A DNA stretch of 64,000 bases from CAZBXE01 sp964496125 (GTDB taxonomy: Bacteria; Chlamydiota; Chlamydiia; Chlamydiales; CAZBXE01). The notes under the pieces are model-generated. The model did not search any database, had not been told where the DNA came from, and was given only the letters and a program-made list of their open reading frames with translations. The stretch covers positions 9,202 through 73,201 of the forward strand of contig CAZBXE010000010.1 of NCBI GenBank assembly GCA_964496125.1. The letters are read 5' to 3'. Below are positions 8,300 to 15,739 of the stretch, in pieces (positions within the stretch are counted from its first letter, which is position 1; each line of letters begins with the position of its first letter). The position numbers were made by a program, and so were the translations under genes.

Positions 8300-8314
8300 A
8301 CAAAGGGAAGCCAG

Positions 8315-8821
8315 TTGAGAGTAAACCGTGAGATTCGAGTCCCGAAGGTCAGACTGATTGATCAAGATGGGCAGCAAATTGGGATCATAGGAACAAAAGA
8401 GGCAATGGGCATGGCACAACAAGCCGGTCTTGACCTCGTGGAAGTTGTTCCTACTGCCGCACCTCCAGTCTGCAAAATTATGAATTATGGCAAGTTTCGC
8501 TATGATCAGACGAAGAGAGAAAAAGAGAACAAAAAAGCCCAGCACCAGATTAAAATAAAAGAGGTTAAGCTCAAGCCCAACATCGATGAGCACGATCTGG
8601 AGACGAAATTGCGACAGATGCGCGATTTCTTGCAGAAAGGAAACAAAGTCAAGGTTACTTGCTTTTTCCGCGGACGTGAAATGGTCCATAAAGATATAGG
8701 ATTTAGTTTAATCAAAAAAGTTTGTGACAGCGTAGAAGAGATCGCACAGCCGGAAGCGCCCCTTAAAATGCTCGGACGGGTATTGCATGTAGTCTTAATG
8801 CCAGGCACAAAAAAGAAATGA
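8315..8821 (+). CDS. infC: Translation initiation factor IF-3
   Basis: IF-3 binds the 30S subunit, prevents premature 50S joining and proofreads the initiation codon. The 168-residue chain has the N-terminal domain (RVNREIRVPKVRLIDQDG, GLDLVEV, PPVCKIMNYGKFRYDQ), a lysine-rich linker, and the C-terminal domain (KEVKLKPNIDEHDLETKL, KVKVTCFFRGREMVH). Homology begins at the first residues, so the start must be TTG at 8315, with AAAGGGA just upstream. A non-ATG start is typical of infC, where IF-3 represses its own rare-start mRNA; that regulation is inferred here. It is followed by rpmI and rplT, the usual operon. Confidence 0.97.
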   Translation: MRVNREIRVPKVRLIDQDGQQIGIIGTKEAMGMAQQAGLDLVEVVPTAAPPVCKIMNYGKFRYDQTKREKENKKAQHQIKIKEVKLKPNIDEHDLETKLRQMRDFLQKGNKVKVTCFFRGREMVHKDIGFSLIKKVCDSVEEIAQPEAPLKMLGRVLHVVLMPGTKKK

Positions 8822-8876
8822 TTGCAAAAAATTGAAAAAAGCGACATAATACCCGCTTGAATCTAGGAGAGTACCC

Positions 8877-9071
8877 GTGCCAAAAATGAAGACCCGCAAA
8901 GCTATAAGTCACCGCTTTAAAGTGACTGGAACTGGAAAGATAAAAAGGAACCGTCCAGGAAGAAGACACCTTCTAGGCGGAAAGACGCCTAAGAGAAAAA
9001 GACAACTTCGCCAGCCAGCACTTGTTAGTGTAACGATGGAGAAAGTGTACAAACGGCTGATGGGCGTATAA
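8877..9071 (+). CDS. rpmI: 50S ribosomal protein L35
   Basis: A 64-residue basic protein of the large subunit with the L35 signature (PKMKTRKAISHRFKVTGTGK, GRRHLLGGKTPKRKRQLRQP). The start is GTG at 8877, immediately followed by the conserved PKMKT that begins mature L35, with AGGAGAG upstream. Full-length for the family. It lies between infC and rplT, 11 bases before the latter. Confidence 0.97.
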   Translation: MPKMKTRKAISHRFKVTGTGKIKRNRPGRRHLLGGKTPKRKRQLRQPALVSVTMEKVYKRLMGV

Positions 9072-9082
9072 GGAGATTGTAA

Positions 9083-9439
9083 ATGGTTAGAGTAACGAAT
9101 TCTGTAGCTTCTCACAGACGTAAAAAGCGAATCTTGAAGCTTGCAAAAGGCTTCCGTGGCGATAGAAAAAACCACCACGCTTTGACAAAGGAATCTGTCA
9201 TGCGTGCGATGGCGTTTAATTATATCCACCGCAAACAAAATAAACGAAATTTCCGTCAGCTTTGGATTACAAGGCTGAATGCAGCAGCCAAGATGAATGG
9301 CATTGCCTACAACAAGCTTGTGAATGGTTTGAAAAGAGCAGGCTGTCTCTTGAACCGCAAAATGCTTTCAGAGCTTGCTATCCACGATCCGATGAGTTTT
9401 GGGAAAATTGTGGAAAAGGCAAAGCTTGCACTTGCATAA
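9083..9439 (+). CDS. rplT: 50S ribosomal protein L20
   Basis: A 118-residue L20, an early 23S rRNA-binding assembly protein. Signatures are MVRVTNSVASHRRKKRIL, AKGFRGDRKNHH, RQNKRN-like RKQNKRNFRQLWITRLNAA, and the C-terminal KRAGCLLNRKMLSELA. AAGGAGA precedes ATG 9083. It is the last gene of the infC-rpmI-rplT unit and is followed by a strong terminator. In other bacteria L20 represses this operon; no such site was evaluated here. Confidence 0.98.
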   Translation: MVRVTNSVASHRRKKRILKLAKGFRGDRKNHHALTKESVMRAMAFNYIHRKQNKRNFRQLWITRLNAAAKMNGIAYNKLVNGLKRAGCLLNRKMLSELAIHDPMSFGKIVEKAKLALA

Positions 9440-9466
9440 CATATCTGCAAAGTGAATTGAATGATA

Positions 9467-9497
9467 GGGCAGAAAACATTGTTTTCTGCCCTTTTTT
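9467..9497 (+). terminator. Strong intrinsic terminator after rplT
   Basis: An 11-bp perfect stem (GGGCAGAAAAC at 9467-9477 with GTTTTCTGCCC at 9481-9491), a 3-base loop and six T residues. It closes the infC-rpmI-rplT operon before pheS. Confidence 0.93.
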
Positions 9498-9552
9498 CTT
9501 TTTCTGAATTTTTGCTATAGTATAAAGACAAGGGTGAAAACGGGAGCGCGAC

Positions 9553-10578
9553 ATGCAAGAAATAGAAATAATCCGAAAGCAGTTTGATGAAGAGATAGGG
9601 GCGGCAAAGACGACCGCAGACATTGAACGGATTCAGGTCAAATATTTAGGGAAAAAAGGGCCCATCCAACAGCTCATGAAGTCCCTAAAGGATCTCAAAG
9701 CGGAAGAGAGACCAGAAGCAGGTAAAGTCATCAATAGCTTGAAAGAAGATTTTACAGAGCGCTGTGAGGCTTTCTACCAAAAACACCTCATCGTAGAAGA
9801 AGATAAACAGATCCTCGAAGAAAAGATCGATATCTCCCTGCCAGGTCGAAGAAAGTTTTCAGGAAGGAAACACATTGTCTCTGCGGTAATGGATAAAGCT
9901 CTTGACATCCTCATGAACATGGGGTTTTCTGTACAGTATGGGCCCGACATTGAGACTGAGTACTACAACTTTGAAGCCCTCAATATCCCAGAATACCACC
10001 CAGCTCGCGATATGCAGGACACCTTCTACGTCGAAGATGGAACCCTTCTACGTACACATACCTCCAACGTGCAAGTGCGTGTCATGGAGAGTTCTAAGCC
10101 GCCCATCCGTATTGTAGCCCCTGGCAAGTGCTTCCGAAATGAGGACGTAACCGCACGAAGCCACGTGTTCTTTCACCAAATCGAGGGTGTTTATATTGAT
10201 GAAGGGGTAAGCTTTGCGGATCTTATGAGTACGATGGATGAGTTTTTAAGGGCTCTTTTTGAAGGAGGAGTCGAAGTAAAGTATAGACCTAGCTATTTTC
10301 CCTTTGTGGAGCCTGGGCTTGAGGTGGACATCAGCTGCCTGGGCTGCGCTGGCAAAGGGTGTCATGTTTGCAAGCATACTGGCTGGCTTGAGATTGCAGG
10401 TGCAGGCATGATCCATCCTGAAGTGCTGAAAAATGGAGGGATTGACCCCGATAAATACACAGGATACGCGTTTGGCATGGGTCTTGAACGTTTGATCATG
10501 GCGCGTCATCGGATCGGCGATATCCGTCTCTTTACACAGAATGACATCCGCTTTTTAGAACAATTTGCCAATATTTAG
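9553..10578 (+). CDS. pheS: Phenylalanyl-tRNA synthetase alpha subunit
   Basis: Catalytic alpha chain of the (alpha-beta)2 enzyme that charges tRNA-Phe; 341 residues, family-typical. It has an N-terminal coiled-coil arm for tRNA (about residues 1-90, KYLGKKGPIQ), then the class II core: VQYGPDIETEYYNFEALNIP, motif 2 FRNEDVTARSHVFFHQ, and motif 3 GMGLERLIMARH. A Cys-rich insertion (CLGCAGKGCHVCKHTG) near residues 265-280 is found in many bacterial PheS. The beta chain gene pheT is not in this window. The gene lies right after the rplT terminator, as in C. trachomatis. Confidence 0.97.
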   Translation: MQEIEIIRKQFDEEIGAAKTTADIERIQVKYLGKKGPIQQLMKSLKDLKAEERPEAGKVINSLKEDFTERCEAFYQKHLIVEEDKQILEEKIDISLPGRRKFSGRKHIVSAVMDKALDILMNMGFSVQYGPDIETEYYNFEALNIPEYHPARDMQDTFYVEDGTLLRTHTSNVQVRVMESSKPPIRIVAPGKCFRNEDVTARSHVFFHQIEGVYIDEGVSFADLMSTMDEFLRALFEGGVEVKYRPSYFPFVEPGLEVDISCLGCAGKGCHVCKHTGWLEIAGAGMIHPEVLKNGGIDPDKYTGYAFGMGLERLIMARHRIGDIRLFTQNDIRFLEQFANI

Positions 10579-10582
10579 ATCT

Positions 10583-11977
10583 ATGGCCATCCGCTTTTTT
10601 TTGATTTTCCTTTTGGGGTGTGTGATCTGGCTGTCGCCTCATGCGCCTGAAGTTTCGGAAAAAGGGTGGCATCTCTTAGCTGTATTTATTGCAACTATTT
10701 TTGGAATAATCCTGCGGCCGATTGCAATGGGGGGGGTTGCGCTTATCGCAATTGCGGTAGCCACCACTTTGGGAGCCATGACGATGGGGGAGGCTCTCTC
10801 CGGCTTTGGCAATGATCAAATCTGGCTGATCGTTGTTGCGTGCTGCATTGCTCGGGGTTTTATTAAAACAGGTCTTGGCCAGAGGGTTGCCTACATGATC
10901 TTATGCGCGTGTGGGAAGACACCGATAGGAATTGCCTACGGCTTTCTCTGCACCGATCTGATTCTTTCTCCAACAATTCCTAGTAGTACAGCCAGGGCTG
11001 GTGGTATTTTGTACCCTATCGTCAAATCGCTCTCTGAAACACTAGGCAGTCGTCCTGATGATGGAACAGAGAGAAAAATCGGAGCCTTTTTGACTCTTGT
11101 AACCGTGCATGGGATCTCTGTCTCTAGCGCCATGTTTATTACAGCCATGGGAGCAAATCCCATCCTTGTGCGACTTGCAGAAGCGGAAGGGGTGGAGATG
11201 ACATGGGGACTTTGGGCTCTTGCCGCATCCCTTCCCGGCCTTTGCTCTTTGCTTGTGATTCCTCTTCTCATTAACTTCATCTATCCCCCGACTCTTAAAC
11301 AAAGTGAAAAGGCGTCTTTGCATGCAAAAGAGGCTCTCCTTAGCATGGGCCCGATCAAAAAGTCGGAATGGGTCATGCTGGGCACCTTTTTCTTTCTTCT
11401 GATTCTTTGGATTTTTGGTAAAACGATAGGTGTGCATGCAACAGCTACAGCTATTTTTGGCCTTTCTATCCTTCTTTGTACAAATGTGTTGACATGGAAC
11501 GATGTTCTTGCAGAAGGGGTTGCTTGGGATACTCTTGTTTGGTTCTCGGTGTTGATGGGAATGGCTTATACACTCGGCTCTACAGGGGTCATCCATTGGT
11601 ACACAGGCCAGTCTACTAGCCTCATTGAGGGGTTGCACTGGCGCTATGCACTGGTTGCTCTTGTTGTGCTCTATTTCTACAGCCACTACTTTTTTGCAAG
11701 CGCCATGGCACATGCAACGGCCATGTTTGCGCCCTTTCTTATCGTAGGCCTTAAACTAGGGATACCACCTCTTTTTCTTGCCTACTCTCTTGCTTTCTTT
11801 AATTCCTTATCGGGGGCATTTACGCAGTACAGCAGTGGCCATGGAGCGGTGCTTTTTGCAAGCCGCTACGTCCCTCTCAAAGATTGGCTTATGGTTGGCT
11901 TCCTTTTAAGCTTTGCCTACCTTTTGATTTGGCTTGGCCTGGGCTCTCTCTGGTGGCATTTCATTTTGCCATCATGA
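10583..11977 (+). CDS. Divalent anion:sodium symporter family (dicarboxylate transporter)
   Basis: A 464-residue inner-membrane protein with about 12 hydrophobic segments, belonging to the DASS family that includes the plastid 2-oxoglutarate/malate translocators. Recognisable segments are IAMGGVALIAI, GFGNDQIWLIV near the first substrate loop, TDLILSPTIPSSTARAGGILYP (sodium-binding S-x-T type motif, shown in part), and FASAMAHATAMFAP with FNSLSGAFTQYSSGHG in the second repeat. Chlamydiaceae carry a homologue thought to import 2-oxoglutarate from the host. The ATG at 10583 is preferred to an upstream TTG because it avoids overlap with pheS. Substrate is inferred by family only. Confidence 0.9.
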   Translation: MAIRFFLIFLLGCVIWLSPHAPEVSEKGWHLLAVFIATIFGIILRPIAMGGVALIAIAVATTLGAMTMGEALSGFGNDQIWLIVVACCIARGFIKTGLGQRVAYMILCACGKTPIGIAYGFLCTDLILSPTIPSSTARAGGILYPIVKSLSETLGSRPDDGTERKIGAFLTLVTVHGISVSSAMFITAMGANPILVRLAEAEGVEMTWGLWALAASLPGLCSLLVIPLLINFIYPPTLKQSEKASLHAKEALLSMGPIKKSEWVMLGTFFFLLILWIFGKTIGVHATATAIFGLSILLCTNVLTWNDVLAEGVAWDTLVWFSVLMGMAYTLGSTGVIHWYTGQSTSLIEGLHWRYALVALVVLYFYSHYFFASAMAHATAMFAPFLIVGLKLGIPPLFLAYSLAFFNSLSGAFTQYSSGHGAVLFASRYVPLKDWLMVGFLLSFAYLLIWLGLGSLWWHFILPS

Positions 11978-11989
11978 AGGCTGCATCTT

Positions 11990-12283
11990 TTAAGAGCGGG
12001 GGACCTGTTGATCATCATCAAAGTCATTAAAAGAGGAACGTAAGGGACGCGGTATGGCGTTTAAGGTTGGGACTTCTTGCTCTCCTCCATCAGCCACATC
12101 ATGCCCATGACCTAAAGGAAAAATAACACGAAAGTTTCTCGGTCTTGGATACCAAGGTGTAGGGGCTGCAAGATTTACAGGGGCGAGTGTGGGGACCCTC
12201 TGGTCTTGGTCGCTTGCTTGTCCCTGCCGCTGCATTCTGGTGAAAAAGAAATTTGTATTATCATTTGGGTTGGTTGGTTGCAT
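11990..12283 (-). CDS. Small proline-rich protein with repeated (D/E)QxVP motif
   Basis: A 97-residue unrecognised protein, low-complexity and likely disordered, rich in Pro, Asn, Asp and Gln. A short motif occurs three times: DQRVPTL (27-33), EQEVPTL (68-74) and DQQVPRS (91-97, the C terminus). The central part contains PWYPRPRNFRVIFPLGHGHD. No signal peptide or membrane helix. The ATG at 12283 has a weak GAGAG site upstream. It converges on the DASS transporter gene with a 12-base gap. Repeated short motifs in a disordered chain suit a peptide-binding or secreted effector role, but this is conjecture. Confidence 0.5.
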   Translation of the reverse strand: MQPTNPNDNTNFFFTRMQRQGQASDQDQRVPTLAPVNLAAPTPWYPRPRNFRVIFPLGHGHDVADGGEQEVPTLNAIPRPLRSSFNDFDDDQQVPRS

Positions 12284-12298
12284 TATGCTCTCGTTTTA

Positions 12299-12359
12299 TT
12301 TTAGTTAAAAGCGTATTGTAGTTTTAATAAACAATTTAGTCAACTAAGTTTAACTAAAA
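12299..12359. repeat. 11-bp perfect inverted repeat between two minus-strand genes
   Basis: TTTTAGTTAAA (12299-12309) and TTTAACTAAAA (12349-12359) are perfect inverted repeats 39 bases apart; the second arm overlaps the stop of the RluA-type gene. A further near-palindrome TTAGTCAACTAA lies between them. On the minus strand it sits after rluA and before the small proline-rich gene, so it could be a 3' structure of the first or an operator of the second. Confidence 0.5.
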
Positions 12360-13166
12360 TGTTTCTATAAGCTTAGGGCTGTAGAAAGAAATTTCTTTCC
12401 CTGTCTTTGGGTGAGGGAAGGCAAGGAGCTCTGCATGGAGAATAAAGTGCGGCGGCACCTTAGAACAAAGAAATTTTCTGGAATAGAGGTGATCGCCTAG
12501 CAAAGGGTGGCCGATGGACGCTAGGTGGACCCGGATCTGGTGGGTTCTGCCTGTTTCAGGTGTGCACTCTAGAAGGGCGCACTGATTGCCCACCTTTTTT
12601 CGGATCCAGGAGGTCTTGGCAGACTTTCCCCCAGATCGTACCGTGTGATAAATTTTCTGCCCTTGGATTTCTTGTTTGAGAGCAATCGGCGCTTCGACTA
12701 CACCACTTGGCTCTTTGGGTATGCCATCGACAAGTGCTAGATATTTTTTTGTGACTAGTCGGTTTCGAAAGAGGTCTTCTAGTTCTTTTTGTGTGGTTTT
12801 ATCTTTTGCAAGCACGAGAAGCCCGGTTGTGTCCTTATCGAGCCTATGAACAAGAAAGAGGGGGCGTTGCAAGAGTTTTTCAAGAGTTTTTGCCTCGCTC
12901 ATCACGCCAGCTGGCTTATTGATCACGAAAAGAAATGGATCTTCAAAAAGAATAAGGGGGGGGGGAGGGGGTGTGGGTAGGTCAAGAGAGAGCTCCACCC
13001 AAGCCTTTGCAAGAATTTTTCTTGTTGAGATGCGGCAAACTGTGTTATTTACTTTGCAGAGATTGTGGTCGATCAGTCGTTTAAGATGCTTCTTGGAGTA
13101 GGTCTCCCCAAGCTTTAGGATGAGCTGTTCGATGAGCGTAGCTTCAACTTTCGTTTGCCATTTCAT
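12354..13166 (-). CDS. RluA-family 23S/tRNA pseudouridine synthase
   Basis: Converts uridine to pseudouridine in structured RNA. The 270-residue chain has an N-terminal S4-like RNA-binding domain (LKRLIDHNLCKVN), then the catalytic domain with VINKPAGVMS, the signature HRLDKDTTGLLVLAK carrying the catalytic Asp110, and GRTHQIRVHLASIGHPLLGD. The exact RNA target (RluC, RluD or RluA type) cannot be assigned. A proline run (PTPPPPP, residues 64-70) linking the two domains is encoded by a homopolymer of ten C residues (plus-strand G run 12956-12965), a possible slippage site. The start overlaps the end of the upstream GT9 gene by 23 bases, so it is the third gene of a nudix-GT9-rluA unit. Confidence 0.93.
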   Translation of the reverse strand: MKWQTKVEATLIEQLILKLGETYSKKHLKRLIDHNLCKVNNTVCRISTRKILAKAWVELSLDLPTPPPPPLILFEDPFLFVINKPAGVMSEAKTLEKLLQRPLFLVHRLDKDTTGLLVLAKDKTTQKELEDLFRNRLVTKKYLALVDGIPKEPSGVVEAPIALKQEIQGQKIYHTVRSGGKSAKTSWIRKKVGNQCALLECTPETGRTHQIRVHLASIGHPLLGDHLYSRKFLCSKVPPHFILHAELLAFPHPKTGKEISFYSPKLIETF

Positions 13167-14220
13167 GTAGGTTTTTCCACCAGCTAGAGAATGTATGAAA
13201 GATGGGTTTTGCCTGCAGCCCCTGGATGCACAGGCCTGTTTTGCACGTTCTTAAGTACTTGCACCTTTTTTCAAATGTCTTTTGGTAGGGACAGCTTCCC
13301 TGGTAGCTTTTGTGTTCATTTCCCTCGGGTTGGTACTTCGCTGCTAAAGAGGCTCCAAATATGCTAAAAGTCGGGGTTTTTGTGATTCCGGCCAGGTGAA
13401 GGGGCAGGGAGTCCATTGCAAGCACAAGCTGCACCTTTGCCATAAGATTTTGCAAAGCAGGTAGGGAGAGTTTATCAATGATCTTGCTATTTTCTGGAAA
13501 GTAGCCCTGGATTTTTGTAACTATTGCCTTTTCTTGTGGCGAGCCATACACAAGCAGAAAGGAAGGAGCGTATGATCTGTCAATCAGCGTAAGTAAGTCG
13601 ATGAGGGAGAAGGTGTTCATTTGCTTATTTGGCCAGTTGGAGCCGGGACAGATCATGATCCGAGGGATTTGCTTAAGGTTAGGATCACTGAGTATACGCA
13701 TAATTTTTTCCTCTTCTTCAGGCTTGATGCGTAGAAGAGCTGCTGCTTTTGTGTAGGCCCTAAAATCGCCCAAGGTCTTTTGCAAAAGATAGAGGTAGTC
13801 CCTGCGGATATTTTGGTTTTTGGGGGGATTGATCCTTTCATTTGTGGCAATAAGGTTTGGCCACTCGGGGATGGTACTCCAGCCAAATCCCACCTTTTTT
13901 TCCGATCTAGCAAGCAGTGTCAGCACGCCCGATTTGCAGTTGCCTTGCAAGTCAAAAACGGCATCGTACCACTCGTAGCGAATATCACGAAGGCATTCTG
14001 CGATCTCACTAGCCGCGCTAAAGAGACTTTTTTTCCATTTCTTTGTGTCGATGCCGATAGCCTTGCGTACGTAGGGATGAGCTGCGACAAGATCCCGCAT
14101 CGGCTTTTCTACCACCCAATCAATTTGAGCATCTGGAAATTTGCTCTTTAGGAAAAAAAGGGAATCGAAAGCATGGATGATGTCACCAAGAGCTGAAGTT
14201 TTGATGATGAGAAACTTCAA
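13144..14220 (-). CDS. Glycosyltransferase family 9, LPS heptosyltransferase-like
   Basis: A 358-residue GT-B enzyme of family GT9. The N terminus MKFLIIKTSALGDIIHAF is the family signature (K-x-S-A-x-G-D); the C-terminal nucleotide-sugar domain shows PRIMICPGSNWPNKQM and the loop LVLAMDSLPLHLAGITKTPT. Characterised members transfer heptose to the Kdo inner core of lipopolysaccharide at the cytoplasmic face of the inner membrane. The C-terminal region has a Cys cluster (KRCKYLRTCKTGLC) often seen in WaaC/WaaF-like proteins. Chlamydiaceae LPS lacks heptose, so acceptor and donor here are open. The start overlaps the nudix stop by four bases. Confidence 0.88.
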   Translation of the reverse strand: MKFLIIKTSALGDIIHAFDSLFFLKSKFPDAQIDWVVEKPMRDLVAAHPYVRKAIGIDTKKWKKSLFSAASEIAECLRDIRYEWYDAVFDLQGNCKSGVLTLLARSEKKVGFGWSTIPEWPNLIATNERINPPKNQNIRRDYLYLLQKTLGDFRAYTKAAALLRIKPEEEEKIMRILSDPNLKQIPRIMICPGSNWPNKQMNTFSLIDLLTLIDRSYAPSFLLVYGSPQEKAIVTKIQGYFPENSKIIDKLSLPALQNLMAKVQLVLAMDSLPLHLAGITKTPTFSIFGASLAAKYQPEGNEHKSYQGSCPYQKTFEKRCKYLRTCKTGLCIQGLQAKPIFHTFSSWWKNLHEMANES

Positions 14221-14717
14221 GGGAGAGTCCCCGCGAAAGTGTGGGTCGAAAGGATTTTTTCAATCACTGTTAAGGTTTCTGCAAAGATATCTACATGGGG
14301 AGTGAGGTCAGCAAGCTCTTCACGGCTAAAATAGCGGAGCCCTTCTGTTTCTCGCTCATTTTCTGTGAGGCTTCCTTCGACGGGCACTCCAACGTAAATA
14401 AAGTCGACATGCTGGTGGGCTTCATCCTTGGGCGTGGGAGGAATCTCTTCTAGCAGACAAAGATAAGGGCGCGGTATGCTTTTCGCATTCCAGCTATTTA
14501 CTTGGCAGTTTTCTTGAGGAATCAGCTCAATCTTTAGCCCAGTCTCTTCCGCTGCTTCCCGGATGGCGGCTTCGTGAGGTAGTTCACCCGGATCGAGATG
14601 TCCTCCCGGGGGAAGCCATTTTTTGAGTTTTTTATGGAATAAAAGCAGGACTTTCTCACCATTTAAGACGTAGACGGAGGCGACAAATTGTCTTTTTAAT
14701 GGGGGTGTATCGGACAT
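14217..14717 (-). CDS. NUDIX hydrolase
   Basis: A 166-residue NUDIX protein that hydrolyses a nucleoside-diphosphate-linked or related substrate. The box is complete at residues 39-61: GGHLDPGELPHEAAIREAAE followed by ETGLK, matching G-x5-E-x7-R-E-x-x-E-E-x-G. Start chosen at ATG 14717 (MSDTPPLKRQ), where the fold begins; the frame extends 50 codons upstream but would run into the mazG promoter region. Its stop overlaps the GT9 start (four bases), so they are coupled. The substrate could be a nucleotide-sugar, given the neighbour, or a toxic nucleotide. Confidence 0.9.
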   Translation of the reverse strand: MSDTPPLKRQFVASVYVLNGEKVLLLFHKKLKKWLPPGGHLDPGELPHEAAIREAAEETGLKIELIPQENCQVNSWNAKSIPRPYLCLLEEIPPTPKDEAHQHVDFIYVGVPVEGSLTENERETEGLRYFSREELADLTPHVDIFAETLTVIEKILSTHTFAGTLP

Positions 14718-14815
14718 AGCAGGGACTATACTATAGAGGCAAATATGGCGCAAGGTAGGCTCTCTGAAATAAAACGTTGCTGTTTTTTGAGGGCAAAGGG
14801 TATAATTTTTCTCAA

Positions 14816-15460
14816 ATGAAAGAGTTTGATAAGACAATTGAAATTTTAGAGAGACTTCTTGGTCCAAACGGATGCCCTTGGGATCAAGAGCAGACTCTTC
14901 TTTCCCTCAGAAAATCGGTGCTTGAAGAGGTGTATGAGGTCATCGACGCCATTAACCATGAAGAGGATCACAAGATCGCAGAAGAGCTCGGAGACCTTTT
15001 TTTCAATGCTGTGTTTCTTTGTAAGATGGGAGAAAAAGAGAAGCGGTTTACTTTAGAAGAGAGCCTTCGTCTACTCAATGAAAAACTCATCCGCCGCCAT
15101 CCGCACGTTTTTGGAAGTGCCAAAGCCGAAACTTCAGAAGAGGTCCTCGTTCAGTGGGAAAAGATTAAGACTGCAGAAAGAGGCGCGCCTAAGAGTAAAA
15201 TGGATGGGATCCCCAAAGCTCTACCTGCGCTTGCAAGAGTGCAAGAGATGTGCAAAAAGATGAAAAAGGTAAATTACCCCATGCAAGGGAATATCCCCTT
15301 TTCTTTTGAGACAGAAAACGAGCTGGGGGAGAAGCTGTTTGCAGTCGCACAAGCTGCCTTCACCAAGGGAATCGATGCCGAGCAGGCACTCCTTAAAATA
15401 GCGAAGCAAAAAGACGAGAATTTTAGAGAATGGGAGTTTGCCGGGGAGCTTAAGGAATAG
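14816..15460 (+). CDS. mazG: Nucleoside triphosphate pyrophosphohydrolase MazG
   Basis: An all-alpha NTP pyrophosphohydrolase acting on NTPs and dNTPs in the cytosol. The first half carries the MazG signature: LGPNGCPWDQEQTLLSLRKS, EEVYEVIDAI, EELGDLFFNAVFL (E-E-x-x-D metal site) and a basic RRHPHVFG. The second half (KTAERGAPKSKMDGIPKALP, then NELGEKLF) is a reduced second MazG repeat; 214 residues against about 260 in E. coli. ATG 14816 (MKEFDKT) is used; an upstream in-frame start is less likely. The last 21 bases, including the stop, overlap the 5' strand of the SRP RNA helix. Confidence 0.94.
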   Translation: MKEFDKTIEILERLLGPNGCPWDQEQTLLSLRKSVLEEVYEVIDAINHEEDHKIAEELGDLFFNAVFLCKMGEKEKRFTLEESLRLLNEKLIRRHPHVFGSAKAETSEEVLVQWEKIKTAERGAPKSKMDGIPKALPALARVQEMCKKMKKVNYPMQGNIPFSFETENELGEKLFAVAQAAFTKGIDAEQALLKIAKQKDENFREWEFAGELKE

Positions 15461-15543
15461 GGCGATTCGAACCAGGTCAGGACCGGAAGGTAGCAGCCTT
15501 AAGGATTTAGCTTTATGTCTTGAGATTTCTCCGGCTTTTTTTT
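15440..15543 (+). ncRNA. ffs: Signal recognition particle RNA (4.5S type)
   Basis: The conserved SRP apical domain is plain: CAGGTCAGGACCGGAAGG followed by TAGCAGCCTTA (15473-15502), with the GGAA tetraloop and the asymmetric AGCA loop that binds Ffh. Flanking strands pair as a long hairpin: GCCGGGGAG (15440-15448) with the 3' TTCTCCGGC, and CTTAAG (15449-15454) with CTTGAG. An eight-T tract follows, so the closing stem doubles as terminator. The 5' strand lies inside the end of mazG, so the RNA is either processed from the mazG transcript or starts within it. Confidence 0.93.
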
Positions 15544-15553
15544 AAGGGATTAC

Positions 15554-15739
15554 ATGAATAGATTACATCGTTCTAGAACAGATTCCATGATAGCGGGTGT
15601 ATGTGGGGGCTTTGCGGAGACGTATGGTTTTGATCCTTCCCTGATCAGGCTGCTTGTTGTTTTTTTAGGCATTGTCACAGGGATTGCCCCTATGGTGCTC
15701 ACATACCTTTTTGCCTGGATCATCGTTCCCAAGAATTAG
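15554..15739 (+). CDS. PspC-domain membrane protein, 61 residues
   Basis: A minimal PspC domain: RSRTDSMIAGVCGGFAETYG, then FDPSLIRLLVVF, and one long hydrophobic helix ending WIIVPKN. In E. coli PspC is an inner-membrane sensor partner of the phage-shock system; many bacteria have such stand-alone short forms of unknown role. No pspA or pspB is visible nearby. It starts just after the SRP RNA T tract and converges on a methyltransferase gene, overlapping by four bases. Confidence 0.88.
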   Translation: MNRLHRSRTDSMIAGVCGGFAETYGFDPSLIRLLVVFLGIVTGIAPMVLTYLFAWIIVPKN

